Shown in pieces: positions 17,988-26,200 of a stretch of DNA of 35,750 bases. The DNA comes from an uncultured Spirochaetaceae bacterium. GTDB taxonomy: Bacteria; Spirochaetota; Spirochaetia; Treponematales; Treponemataceae. Both the position numbers and the translations under genes were made by a program. The stretch is taken from the NCBI GenBank assembly GCA_902783155.1, contig CACZPR010000113.1:1-35750 (forward strand), read 5' to 3'. Each line of letters opens with the position of its first letter. The stretch's first letter is position 1. Under the pieces are notes generated by a model. That model had not been told where the DNA came from and did not search any database. It saw nothing but the letters and a program-made list of their open reading frames with translations.

Positions 17988-20213
17988 ATGAGAGTATTTA
18001 AAAAACTTTTCGCCACGCTTGCACTTTTGTGTGTAGCAGCTGTTTCAGTTTTTGCGGGAAAATCCGAGCAGGAACTGAAAAATCTTCTTGACGAAATTGT
18101 GGAGCGCGAAAACTCTGGAGTCCTTGCTGCGACGCAGGGAAAATCTGTCACATCGTCCGACGGAAGCTACACCTATTTTTCTGATGAAAACGGAGTCTAC
18201 CTTGTAAAAAGTTCCGGCAATCTGCTTTACGAGTATACAAGGATTTCCAGCGGACTGGTCTATGTGGTCTTCGCCGAGCCGACGGAAAAAAACAAAAACT
18301 ATTTTTCCTATGTACAGTCTCAGCTTGCGCACATGGCACCGGGGAGCGGCATTTTTGCCGACGACTTTGAGGAGATTCTGGAGGACGAGCTTTCTGAATA
18401 TACCGTTGCGTACAGGGAGCTTGTGAAGATTGGCGGAAAGACATACACGGCCATACTTACTGATTTTGATTCCGACCGCAACTACGAGGGTCTTGATCCG
18501 GTTGCCCCGTCAGAAAGAACGGATGCCGCGACCGAAACAAAGTCTGAACCAAAGCAGGACAGTCAAAATCAGGATGAGGGAGATTCCGACGCACCAAGCC
18601 AGGAGCTTCTGGAGTCGCTTTTCAAACACATTGTCCAGATTGAATCTTCCGGAAAGATTGGCAATTCAAACAACACCGGTGTCAAGGGCGACGGTTACTC
18701 ATATATGAGCGACGGAGAAAACCATTTTGTAATTCAGGCAGGATGGGACATTCCGTTTGAGTACGACCTTCTCACAAGCACGGACGAAGACTATCCGAAC
18801 ATCCTGTATGTAATCTACGGACATGACAATGACGATGACCGCTCGATTTTTGAGGAGCAGATGAAGTCCATAGTGGATTTCACCGACGAGTCTTTCTTTG
18901 ACGTAAACTATGCGGATGTCTATGAGTCAATCATGGAGTACACAATCACCTACCACATAGAGAAGGCTGTGATAAATGGAGTGGAGTACGAGGTTCTTTT
19001 CACAAATATCAATGACGACCTTGATGAGCCGGAGCTGCCGCCATATATCGATTCTTCGGATGGGGATGAGGAAAGTGTACCACCGACTGACGAGGAGCTT
19101 CACGCGCTTTTGAACTACCTTATTGATTTGGAAAAATCCGGCAAGCTTGTTGATACAGACTTTGAGGTTGTTTCGGAGGATGATTACTCCTATATCAGCG
19201 ATGGAAAAAATCTTTACCTCATAAACGACAGCTACGACATTCCGTTTGAGTACGACAGAATCAGAAGCGATGTTCCGGGTGTGCCAAACATAATGTTTGT
19301 TGTCCATGGACATGACAGCGGTATGGACCACTATTATTATCTGTACAACAGAAGTTGCCTTGATGCGATGGGCAGCTCCGATGATTTCTTTGACGTGGAC
19401 CTTGCGGAAGCGTACATGGAAGTTCTCAGCTATCCACATTCGCTTGACGAGACTGTTGTCATCGACGGTATTGAGTACAGGGTCATTTTCACTGATTTGA
19501 ACGTGGGCTCCGATTCTTCCGACTACGATGATTATGACTTCGACGACTATCTTGATGACGAGTATGATTTCTATGACTATCTTGACGACGAGTACAGCTT
19601 TGAGGATTATCTGAACGACGAGTATCTTAATGACGGTCGCTGGGATGACGACTATGGATTTGAGGACTATCTCGATGATGAAATCACTGATGTCGAGGAT
19701 GACGGGGACAACCAGATTGAAGAGGAGATTCCAGCTCTGGACAAAGCCGGACTTGAAAAACTGGTTGATGACCTTGTTGCCAGGATGAATGGACGTGGCT
19801 ACCCATCTCTGTTCAAGACCGACAAGCCGTACATAATCAAGCAGGACGGTGGAGTCTACATCCTCCGCACCGAGGGCTACACAGCTCATATCGATGTGTC
19901 TGGAGACTACCTCTACACAGCCCAGCTTTACACCGAGGATTTCCAGAACGGACTCATGGTGATTGGATTTGCCAGAAACAATGTTGTGGACCTTGACTAT
20001 CTTACGGAGCTTGGTGAGTACAATATGGACGAGTCTTCAATCGAGTCTGCGCACATGAATGGAGACCTTGTTGTTACCCAGAGCGACATGGATGAGTACC
20101 TTGAAGCTGTTAACGATAATGGCTATGTCTTTGACAAAATTGTTGTCGTTGATGGAGTGGAGTACCACGTTTACTGCATCCCGATGAATGACTCTGACTG
20201 GAAAGCCAACTAA
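17988..20213 (+). CDS. Secreted protein with four copies of one ~165-residue domain and acidic repeats
   Basis: 741 residues. The Sec signal peptide MRVFKKLFATLALLCVAAVSVFA has no convincing lipobox. Four related domains start near residues 31, 205, 370 and 588. Each begins with a helix ending in a short E-x-S-G-like turn, has a Y(S/T)Y-(F/M/I)-SDGxN-like strand and an I(P)FEYD strand, and ends in VxIxGxEYxVxFTDxN. Between domains 3 and 4 lies a 10-residue acidic repeat (DYLDDEYxFx). Domains 2 and 3 are closest; domain 4 is most diverged. I do not recognise the family. Length, repetition and extreme acidity suggest a periplasmic or surface protein, perhaps cation-binding (inference). It starts 28 bases after the ABC-F gene with GGGAGA as RBS, and ends in a strong terminator. 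Confidence 0.8.
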   Translation: MRVFKKLFATLALLCVAAVSVFAGKSEQELKNLLDEIVERENSGVLAATQGKSVTSSDGSYTYFSDENGVYLVKSSGNLLYEYTRISSGLVYVVFAEPTEKNKNYFSYVQSQLAHMAPGSGIFADDFEEILEDELSEYTVAYRELVKIGGKTYTAILTDFDSDRNYEGLDPVAPSERTDAATETKSEPKQDSQNQDEGDSDAPSQELLESLFKHIVQIESSGKIGNSNNTGVKGDGYSYMSDGENHFVIQAGWDIPFEYDLLTSTDEDYPNILYVIYGHDNDDDRSIFEEQMKSIVDFTDESFFDVNYADVYESIMEYTITYHIEKAVINGVEYEVLFTNINDDLDEPELPPYIDSSDGDEESVPPTDEELHALLNYLIDLEKSGKLVDTDFEVVSEDDYSYISDGKNLYLINDSYDIPFEYDRIRSDVPGVPNIMFVVHGHDSGMDHYYYLYNRSCLDAMGSSDDFFDVDLAEAYMEVLSYPHSLDETVVIDGIEYRVIFTDLNVGSDSSDYDDYDFDDYLDDEYDFYDYLDDEYSFEDYLNDEYLNDGRWDDDYGFEDYLDDEITDVEDDGDNQIEEEIPALDKAGLEKLVDDLVARMNGRGYPSLFKTDKPYIIKQDGGVYILRTEGYTAHIDVSGDYLYTAQLYTEDFQNGLMVIGFARNNVVDLDYLTELGEYNMDESSIESAHMNGDLVVTQSDMDEYLEAVNDNGYVFDKIVVVDGVEYHVYCIPMNDSDWKAN
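19521..19682 (+). repeat. 30-bp tandem repeat encoding acidic DYLDDEYxFx units
   Basis: Units encoding DYL(D/N)DE begin at 19545, 19575, 19605 and 19665, all spaced by multiples of 30 bases, with a shortened and drifted unit between the last two. The encoded linker (about residues 512-565) is nearly all Asp, Glu and Tyr. Codons vary (gat/gac, tat/tac), so the array is old or under protein-level selection rather than freshly slipped. Confidence 0.8.
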
Positions 20214-20231
20214 GGAAAACTAAAGCCCAAA

Positions 20232-20271
20232 CAAAAATCCCGACGTTTTTCGCCGGGACTTTTGTTTTTTT
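20232..20271. terminator. Bidirectional intrinsic terminator
   Basis: Stem TCCCGACG/CGCCGGGA (one A-C mismatch) around TTTTT, extended by CAAAA/TTTTG, with T7 on the + side. On the minus strand the same hairpin is followed by a T-run (TTTTTG). It sits between the convergent genes ending at 20213 (+) and 20286 (-) and serves both. Confidence 0.88.
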
Positions 20272-20285
20272 GGGAAAAAGAATTT

Positions 20286-20549
20286 TCAGCAGGAGGCAAA
20301 TGCGTCTGCGGCGGTCTGTACATCCGCAAGTGAGGCGAATTTTCCACCGATTATGTCCTTTGCCGTTGTCGAGCACCATGCTGAATACTCGGCCGAACCA
20401 TTTTTGCTGCCCGCGTCCACTGCGTTTTCAAGATATTTCGCAATTGCCGCCTCCAGGTTGTTGCCATTTTCTGCCATGAAACCAGCGAAGGTCTCCTCTG
20501 TTTCCCCTGCCTTTATGCCCAGAAATGTTTTAACAGCTGCTTCGTCCAT
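20286..20549 (-). CDS. Small alanine-rich protein, function unknown
   Basis: 87 residues, starting MDEAAVKTFLGIKAGE and ending ADAFASC. The only confident minus-strand gene here. The start at 20549 has AAGAGGAT as SD at correct spacing; the open frame extends upstream to 20786 but that part is low-complexity and unsupported. It has its own promoter (20622-20650) and shares the bidirectional terminator. The composition is mostly helical and acidic (many Ala, Glu, Asp), with two Cys (one C-terminal). No signal peptide or membrane helix. I do not recognise it. The strong promoter, RBS and terminator argue that it is real and expressed. Confidence 0.75.
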   Translation of the reverse strand: MDEAAVKTFLGIKAGETEETFAGFMAENGNNLEAAIAKYLENAVDAGSKNGSAEYSAWCSTTAKDIIGGKFASLADVQTAADAFASC

Positions 20550-20621
20550 AACAATCCTCTTTATTACAATTTTTTTTGGTTCAAACGAAAATGCCCGAAA
20601 ATTCAAGAGCAAACCATTATC

Positions 20622-20650
20622 ATTGTAGCAGAAAAATAAAAATTTGTCAC
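20622..20650 (-). promoter_or_regulatory. Promoter of the small minus-strand gene
   Basis: Read on the minus strand: GTGACA (20650-20645), 17-base spacer, TACAAT (20627-20622). Five of six matches in each box. The leader to the ATG at 20549 is about 65 bases. Confidence 0.7.
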
Positions 20651-20747
20651 TCTGAATTTGCCGGACTGGACAATCTTTTTCCTCAGAAAGAAATTTTAGG
20701 AAATTTTCAAAAAAACTAAAAAAATCTGAAAAATTCGGAAAAAACGC

Positions 20748-20777
20748 TTGACACGATACGGGGGGGGGGGGTATTAT
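20748..20777 (+). promoter_or_regulatory. Sigma-70 promoter with a poly-G spacer (probable phase-variable promoter)
   Basis: Perfect -35 TTGACA at 20748-20753 and -10 TATTAT at 20772-20777, separated by 18 bases of which the last 12 are G. Slippage in the tract would change spacer length one base at a time around the 17-base optimum. The same arrangement is described for treponemal genes such as tp0126 in T. pallidum. The leader to the lipoprotein ATG at 20829 is about 45 bases. Confidence 0.85.
20760..20771 (+). repeat. Poly-G tract, 12 G
   Basis: Twelve consecutive G flanked by ATAC and TAT. It is the longest G homopolymer in the window and lies in the promoter spacer. Confidence 0.97.
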
Positions 20778-20828
20778 TTTAGCCAAGGAAAAAAATTCCT
20801 AAAAAAAACAACAACAGGAGGATTGACT

Positions 20829-21116
20829 ATGAAAAAAGTCATGAAACTTTTGCCGCTCGTTCTGTCTGCGGCACTGCTCGTTGGATGCACCAGCATTGGA
20901 CCTATCTGCGCAACTTCAAACGAGGTTGGCACAAAAGTCGGTACAGCCACCGCCGGATATCTTTTTGGCTGGCTCCCGATTCCGCTGACTGGCGACCATT
21001 CAATCCAGCGTGCCGCAAGAGAATCTGGAATCACAAAGATTTCAACGGTTGACGAGAAGACTTTTAACTACTTTGGAGTCTGGGTTGGAAAGCAGACAAT
21101 CGTAACAGGTGAGTAA
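20829..21116 (+). CDS. TRL-like lipoprotein
   Basis: 95-residue lipoprotein: signal peptide with lipobox ALLVGC (lipidated Cys20), then a small domain GPICATSNEVGTKVGTATAG ending in the FNYFGVWVGKQT segment. This matches what I know of the TRL-like family (tRNA-associated locus), small outer-envelope lipoproteins common in spirochaetes and other Gram-negatives; their function is unknown. ATG at 20829 has AGGAGG about eight bases upstream. An in-frame TTG at 20748 would read through the poly-G tract, but it lacks an SD and coincides with the -35 box, so it is rejected as start. First gene behind the poly-G promoter. Confidence 0.82.
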   Translation: MKKVMKLLPLVLSAALLVGCTSIGPICATSNEVGTKVGTATAGYLFGWLPIPLTGDHSIQRAARESGITKISTVDEKTFNYFGVWVGKQTIVTGE

Positions 21117-21159
21117 TAGATTGGTTCGATAACCTTGTTATCAAAATGGTTAAAAAAAT

Positions 21160-21202
21160 CCACCCCGGTCATTTTGGGGCAAACGCATTTTGGCTGGGGT
21201 GG
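21160..21202 (+). other. Stable hairpin between the lipoprotein genes
   Basis: CCACCCCGGTC (21160-21170) pairs with GGCTGGGGTGG (21192-21202), eleven pairs with two G-T, loop 21 bases. No T-run follows, so it is unlikely to terminate. It sits 16 bases before the next ATG. A smaller dyad GATAAC-CTT-GTTATC lies at 21128-21142. Candidate for RNA processing or differential stability inside the lipoprotein operon. Confidence 0.5.
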
Positions 21203-21218
21203 TAAAAATTGGAACATT

Positions 21219-21731
21219 ATGAAAAAGAAAATATTTTACAGCGCGGCATTTTTTTTAATCCTTCTATTTAGTTCATGCCAGAGTCAACCCGATGTTATAG
21301 TTTTTCCACAGAAGGGTGGAAATCTTGTCTACACAAATCCAGTCAAAACAAAAAACAGTGACATACCGTTTTTCAGTGTGGATTTGACCATTATGGTTTC
21401 AACGACCGGTCTTGATTCTGACTCGTCTCTGAAATATACTGTCGCGATGGATGGCATGAACAAAAATGCGATGGAAAATCTTGATGTTGAACTGAAACTT
21501 GGAGATGAAATCTATCCGCTTTCCCACACGACCATTTATGTGGACAGCTACGGAAAGAATGCCATACAGATCAGGATGGAATCAAAACTTCCACCGGAAA
21601 CTGTGATGAAGTTGATTGAGTCCGACAAAAATCTTTCGTTCGTAATCCACGATTCGGACAGGGATTTTTCAACAACTCTTCCGCTTGACACATTCAAGAA
21701 AAAAGTCGAACGGCTTGGGATTTATCTTTGA
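21219..21731 (+). CDS. Lipoprotein of unknown function
   Basis: 170 residues. The basic n-region MKKK, the hydrophobic stretch and the lipobox LLFSSC (Cys20) mark a lipoprotein. The mature part is beta-rich (VDLTIMVSTTGLDSDSSLKY, LGDEIYPLSHTTIYV), suggesting an immunoglobulin-like or jelly-roll fold; I do not recognise a family. ATG at 21219 is chosen because it starts the signal peptide and has GGA upstream; the longer open frame from 21135 has no signal or RBS. The stop TGA overlaps the next ATG by one base, so the two are coupled. Confidence 0.75.
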   Translation: MKKKIFYSAAFFLILLFSSCQSQPDVIVFPQKGGNLVYTNPVKTKNSDIPFFSVDLTIMVSTTGLDSDSSLKYTVAMDGMNKNAMENLDVELKLGDEIYPLSHTTIYVDSYGKNAIQIRMESKLPPETVMKLIESDKNLSFVIHDSDRDFSTTLPLDTFKKKVERLGIYL

Positions 21732-23074
21732 TGAAAAAGATTTGTGTTTTTTTTGCGTGCGTTTTTTTTCTGGGATTTTTTTCGTGCAATAAAAAAGTCT
21801 CCATGGAAAATGTTGCCGGCAGATGGGAGTCGGTCCGCACAATCAAGACGGAGCTTCTGAGCTACCCGGACGACAAGGATTCCGTGTTCGGATATTTTTT
21901 CATGGACCAGACTGTTGTTTATGATTTTGGACTGGACGGAAGATTTACAAAAACTTTGGTCCAGAAATTCAAAAAATGCGAGTTCCTGGAAAACTGTGCG
22001 CTTGATGAAGATGCCCGTGGAAATCTGGAAAAATCCATTGCCGCTTCTGATTCGGATTACACGGTCAGCGGAATCTACACGCTTTCGTCAAAAAAAATTC
22101 ATTTTGAGCCGGAGACGTATTCATTTGCCGGAGAGACAAAGCCTTTTTCTACCGCAGAAAAAAATGCGCCATTTCTCCTGTCCCATTTTGGCGATTCAAA
22201 ATACGAAGTGCAGGGCGAAGGTCTGATGCTTTCCGACGAGCTTGGAAATTTTGTTGAATTCAATTTGGTAAAAAAAATTGGTGCAAATGACATGGTTCGT
22301 GATACGGATGCTGGCGGCTCTTCAAAATCTTTCGGGCTGATAAACGAATCTGGCATGGACATTGTTTCCCGTTTTGATGTGCCGGAAGGTTTTGTGCGAA
22401 ATCAGTACAGCGACGGCTCGTTTGCGGAATATCTCCGTCATTTTCCTTTGAAGGATTTTGGCTCTCCAGTTCTTTTGTACGACGGAAGAAAAAAAAGCGG
22501 CTCTGTCCATGTGTCAGTTTTTGACATGCCGATATTAAATCAGGATTTAATCCAATGTGCCGATGCGGTGATAAAAATCCGTGCGGAATATCTGTATGCG
22601 TCCGGGCTTTACGACCAGATTCAGTTCCACCTGACAAACGGACTTTTGGTTCCCTTTTCAAAATATGCGGAAGGTTTTAGGTTGGTTCCCTCCGGTAATG
22701 ATGTGGAATGGGAGGACGGATACAAAAAAGGATGCGAGCGGGAGGTATTTGATTCCTACCTAAAAACTGTCTACACCTATGCCGGAACTTTGTCTCTTTC
22801 GAGGGAATCAAAAAAGGCGGAGCTTACGGATATTGAGCCGGGAAACTTTTTTATACAGGGCGGATCACCGGGCCACGTTGTTCTTGTACTTGATGTCGCG
22901 GAGGAAAGTTCCACAGGAAAAAAGATTATGCTTCTTGGCCAGAGCTACATGCCGTCGCAGGACTTCCACATTTTAAAAAGTTTTGAAAAAATCAGCCCAT
23001 GGTATTACGTTGAAGACTCTGAACTGGTAACACCGGAATGGAGATTCCCAAAAGGCAGCCTCATGAAGTTCTAA
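21731..23074 (+). CDS. Lipoprotein with C-terminal DUF4846 domain
   Basis: 447 residues. Signal peptide with lipobox GFFSC (Cys19). Residues 20-195 are a region with lipocalin-like features (AGRWESVRT, VYDFGLDGRF), typical of treponemal lipoproteins that measure out a small beta barrel. Residues from about 205 match DUF4846 as I know it: RFDVPEGF, SFAEYLRHFPL, LYDGRKK, QCADAVIKIRAEYLY, YAGTLSLSRE, FIQGGSPGHVVLVLD and LGQSYMPSQDFHIL. That domain is common in Bacteroidetes and its function is unknown; its conserved polar residues hint at an enzyme. ATG at 21731 within TGATG couples it to the previous gene. Last of three lipoproteins downstream of the poly-G promoter. Confidence 0.82.
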   Translation: MKKICVFFACVFFLGFFSCNKKVSMENVAGRWESVRTIKTELLSYPDDKDSVFGYFFMDQTVVYDFGLDGRFTKTLVQKFKKCEFLENCALDEDARGNLEKSIAASDSDYTVSGIYTLSSKKIHFEPETYSFAGETKPFSTAEKNAPFLLSHFGDSKYEVQGEGLMLSDELGNFVEFNLVKKIGANDMVRDTDAGGSSKSFGLINESGMDIVSRFDVPEGFVRNQYSDGSFAEYLRHFPLKDFGSPVLLYDGRKKSGSVHVSVFDMPILNQDLIQCADAVIKIRAEYLYASGLYDQIQFHLTNGLLVPFSKYAEGFRLVPSGNDVEWEDGYKKGCEREVFDSYLKTVYTYAGTLSLSRESKKAELTDIEPGNFFIQGGSPGHVVLVLDVAEESSTGKKIMLLGQSYMPSQDFHILKSFEKISPWYYVEDSELVTPEWRFPKGSLMKF

Positions 23075-23166
23075 GCCTCGGTCATATTTGAATAAACAAG
23101 TGCGACACGCCGATTCTTTTGCTTAACCCCTGTCTAAATCCAGAAAACGCAATCCCAATGTTGATG

Positions 23167-23196
23167 TTTACATAGATTAAATCAGTAGATTAAATC
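23167..23196 (+). promoter_or_regulatory. Candidate ileS promoter overlapped by a 13-base direct repeat
   Basis: TTTACA (23167-23172), 17-base spacer, TTAAAT (23190-23195). The unit TAGATTAAATCAG occurs at 23173-23185, with its first 11 bases repeated at 23186-23196, so the repeat fills the spacer and the -10. This fits an operator but could be chance in AT-rich DNA. The leader to ileS would be about 80 bases. No T-box is visible. Confidence 0.4.
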
Positions 23197-23282
23197 TTTC
23201 TAATATGATAAAATAGCTTGAATTTAGCTGCTGTTGCCGGCTGAACAATTCACATAATCTGTTATTGTATAAAGAGGATTCT

Positions 23283-26200
23283 ATGTATAAAGCGGTTGAC
23301 CCAAAAGTTGATTTCCCTAAGCAGGAAGAGGAAGTTTTAAAATTCTGGCAGGACAATGACATTTTCAAAAAATCAGTCAGCCAGAGGGAAGGTGCGGAGG
23401 ACTTTGTTTTCTATGATGGCCCTCCATTTGCCACGGGACTGCCGCACTTCGGTCATTTCATTCCGTCAACGATAAAGGACATCATTCCACGCTACCAGAC
23501 CATGAAGGGAAAGAAGGTCGAGCGCCGTTTCGGTTGGGACTGCCACGGACTTCCGGTTGAAAACCTCATTGAAAAGGAGCTGGGACTCAATTCAAAGCAC
23601 GAGATTGAGCATTACGGAATCGATAAATTCAACGAGGCATGTCAGGCATCGGTTCTGCGTTACACTGCGGAATGGCGTAAGACAATCACGCGCATGGGAC
23701 GCTGGGTTGACTTTGACAATGACTACAAGACCATGAATCCTGAGTTCATGGAATCAATCTGGTGGGTCGCAAAATCACTCTGGGACAAGGGCCTTATATA
23801 TGAAGGAAAATACATTCTCCCTTACTGCCCAAGATGCTCCACGGTTCTTTCAACTCACGAGCTTGCCCAGGGATACAAGGATGTCCAGGACCAGACCGTT
23901 ACGGTGCGCTTCAAGATTACAAAGGCTCCCGAAGCTGTTTCCGATCCTGACATGGCGAACGGAAAGACCTATTTCCTTGCATGGACTACAACCCCATGGA
24001 CCCTTCCGTCAAACCTTGGCCTCTGCATGGGACCGGAGATTGACTACGTAAAGATTCTGGACAAGGAGAGCGGCGATTACTATATTTTTGCCGAAGCCAG
24101 ACTTTCCGCATATTATAAGAACGAATCTGGCTATGAAATCATCTACCGCCACAAGGGTAAGGATTTTGTCGGTGCCGAATACGAGCCTCTTTTCCCGTAT
24201 TTTGCCCAGCTCAAGGACCCGAAGGTTTGCGCGGAAATGAGCGGACAGAAGTGTGAGAAGGGTGCCTTCCGCATGTTCAACGCCGACTATGTTTCCACCG
24301 AGGACGGTACTGGAATCGTACATATCGCTCCGGCATTCGGTGAAGAGGACAACAAGGTTTTCAGGGGAAGCGGAGTTCCGAACGTAGAGCCGATTGACGC
24401 TGAATGTAAGTTCACGAAGGAAGTTCCGGACTATCAGGGTGTCTTTGTAAAGGATGCCGACAAGGATATTATGAAACGCCTCAAGGACGAGGGAAAACTT
24501 GTCAAGCGCGATTCAATCGTACACTCGTATCCACATTGCTGGAGGTGCGGTTCACCGTTGATTTACCGTGGAATCGGATCATGGTTCGTCAAGGTCGCGG
24601 ACTACCACGATGTATTGCTCCGTGCGAACAGCAAAATCAACTGGCAGCCGAACCACATCAAGGAAGGCCGCTTCGGTAAGTGGCTCGCTGGTGCAAGGGA
24701 CTGGGCCGTCAGCCGCAACCGCTACTGGGGAAACCCGATTCCAATCTGGAGGTGCGACGACCCTGACTGTAGGCATACCATCTGCGTAGGAAGCAGACAG
24801 GAACTCAAGGATTTGAGCGGAACATACCCGGAAGACCTCCACAAGCAGTTTGTTGATAAAATCACGTTCACATGTCCGAAATGCAAGAAGGGCACGATGA
24901 AACGCATCCCCGAGGTTTTCGACTGCTGGTTTGAGTCCGGCTCCATGCCTTATGCACAGCAGCACTATCCTTTTGAAAACAAGGAATACTTTGAAAAACA
25001 TTTCCCGGCGAACTTCATTTCCGAAGGTCTTGACCAGACCCGCGGATGGTTCTACACGCTCACCGTTCTTGCCGCACAGCTTTTCGACAAGCCCGCATTT
25101 GAGAACTGCATCGTAAACGGAATCGTTCTTGCAAGCGACGGACGCAAGATGTCCAAGTCACTCCGAAACTATACGGACCCGGTTGAGGCAATCAACAAGT
25201 TTGGAGCGGATGCAATCCGTCTTTTCCTCATGCACTCGGCTGTTGTTAAGGCAGACGAAATCCGCTACTCAGACGACGGTGTGCGCGAAATAATCAAGAG
25301 CATTGTTCTTCCATTGTGGAATTCCTACAGCTTCTTTGTCCAGTACGCGAACATCGACGGAATTTCATGCACGGGACATGAGTTCGACAAAAAACTTCCG
25401 GACAATCTGCTTGACCGCTGGCTGCTTTCCGTGAGCCAGAAGATGGTCAAGGAAGTGAGCGAGGCACTTGACAGCTACGACCTGAACGCGGCAATAGACC
25501 CGTGGCTTTCGTTCATCGAGCAGATTAACAACTGGTACATAAGACGCAACCGCCGCCGCTTCTGGAAATCCGGAAACGATGCCGACAAAATCGAGGCCTA
25601 CGGCGCACTTTATCTTGCGCTTAAGACTTTCACGCTTACGGCGGCTCCATTCATTCCGTTCCTTACCGAAACCATGTGGCAGAACCTCAAGGTCGAGGGA
25701 GACAAGGATTCCGTCCACCTTATGGACTACCCGGTTTACGATGCCCGTTTCCGCGACGAAAAACTTGAGTTCCAGATGGAGACAGTCCAGAAAGCCGTTT
25801 CAATGGGACGCAGCCTGAGGAACCAGTTCAACATCAAGAACAGGCAGCCTCTTTCGGCGGTCGCACTTGTTACCCGCGACGAGCAGGAGAAAAAGGTTCT
25901 TCAGGACATGGAGGACACGATTTCCGAGGAGCTCAACGTCAAGAAGGTAATCTTCCACGACAGGGAGGACGAGCTGGTTGAGTACAAGGCAAAGGCGAAT
26001 TTCCGTGTGCTTGGTAAGCAACTTGGCGGAAAAATGAAGGATGCGGCGGCGGAGATTGTGAAGCTCACCAACGACCAGATTTCCGCAATCCTTGACGGCA
26101 AGGCACTTACAATTTCCGTTGGCGGTCAGGATGTTGATTTGACCAGCGAAAACGTTATTGTCGAGCGTTTTGAAAAGGAAGATCTGAAGGTTCTCAACGA

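Noticed and set aside
20550-20786. N-terminal extension of the small minus-strand gene
   Set aside because: Low-complexity Phe/Lys-rich translation running through the promoter and poly-G tract; the SD supports the start at 20549.
20748-20828. In-frame TTG extension of the TRL-like lipoprotein through the poly-G tract
   Set aside because: No SD; it would bury the signal peptide, and TTGACA is better explained as the -35 box.
23075-23282. T-box leader before ileS
   Set aside because: No T-box sequence, specifier hairpin or terminator/antiterminator pair is visible.
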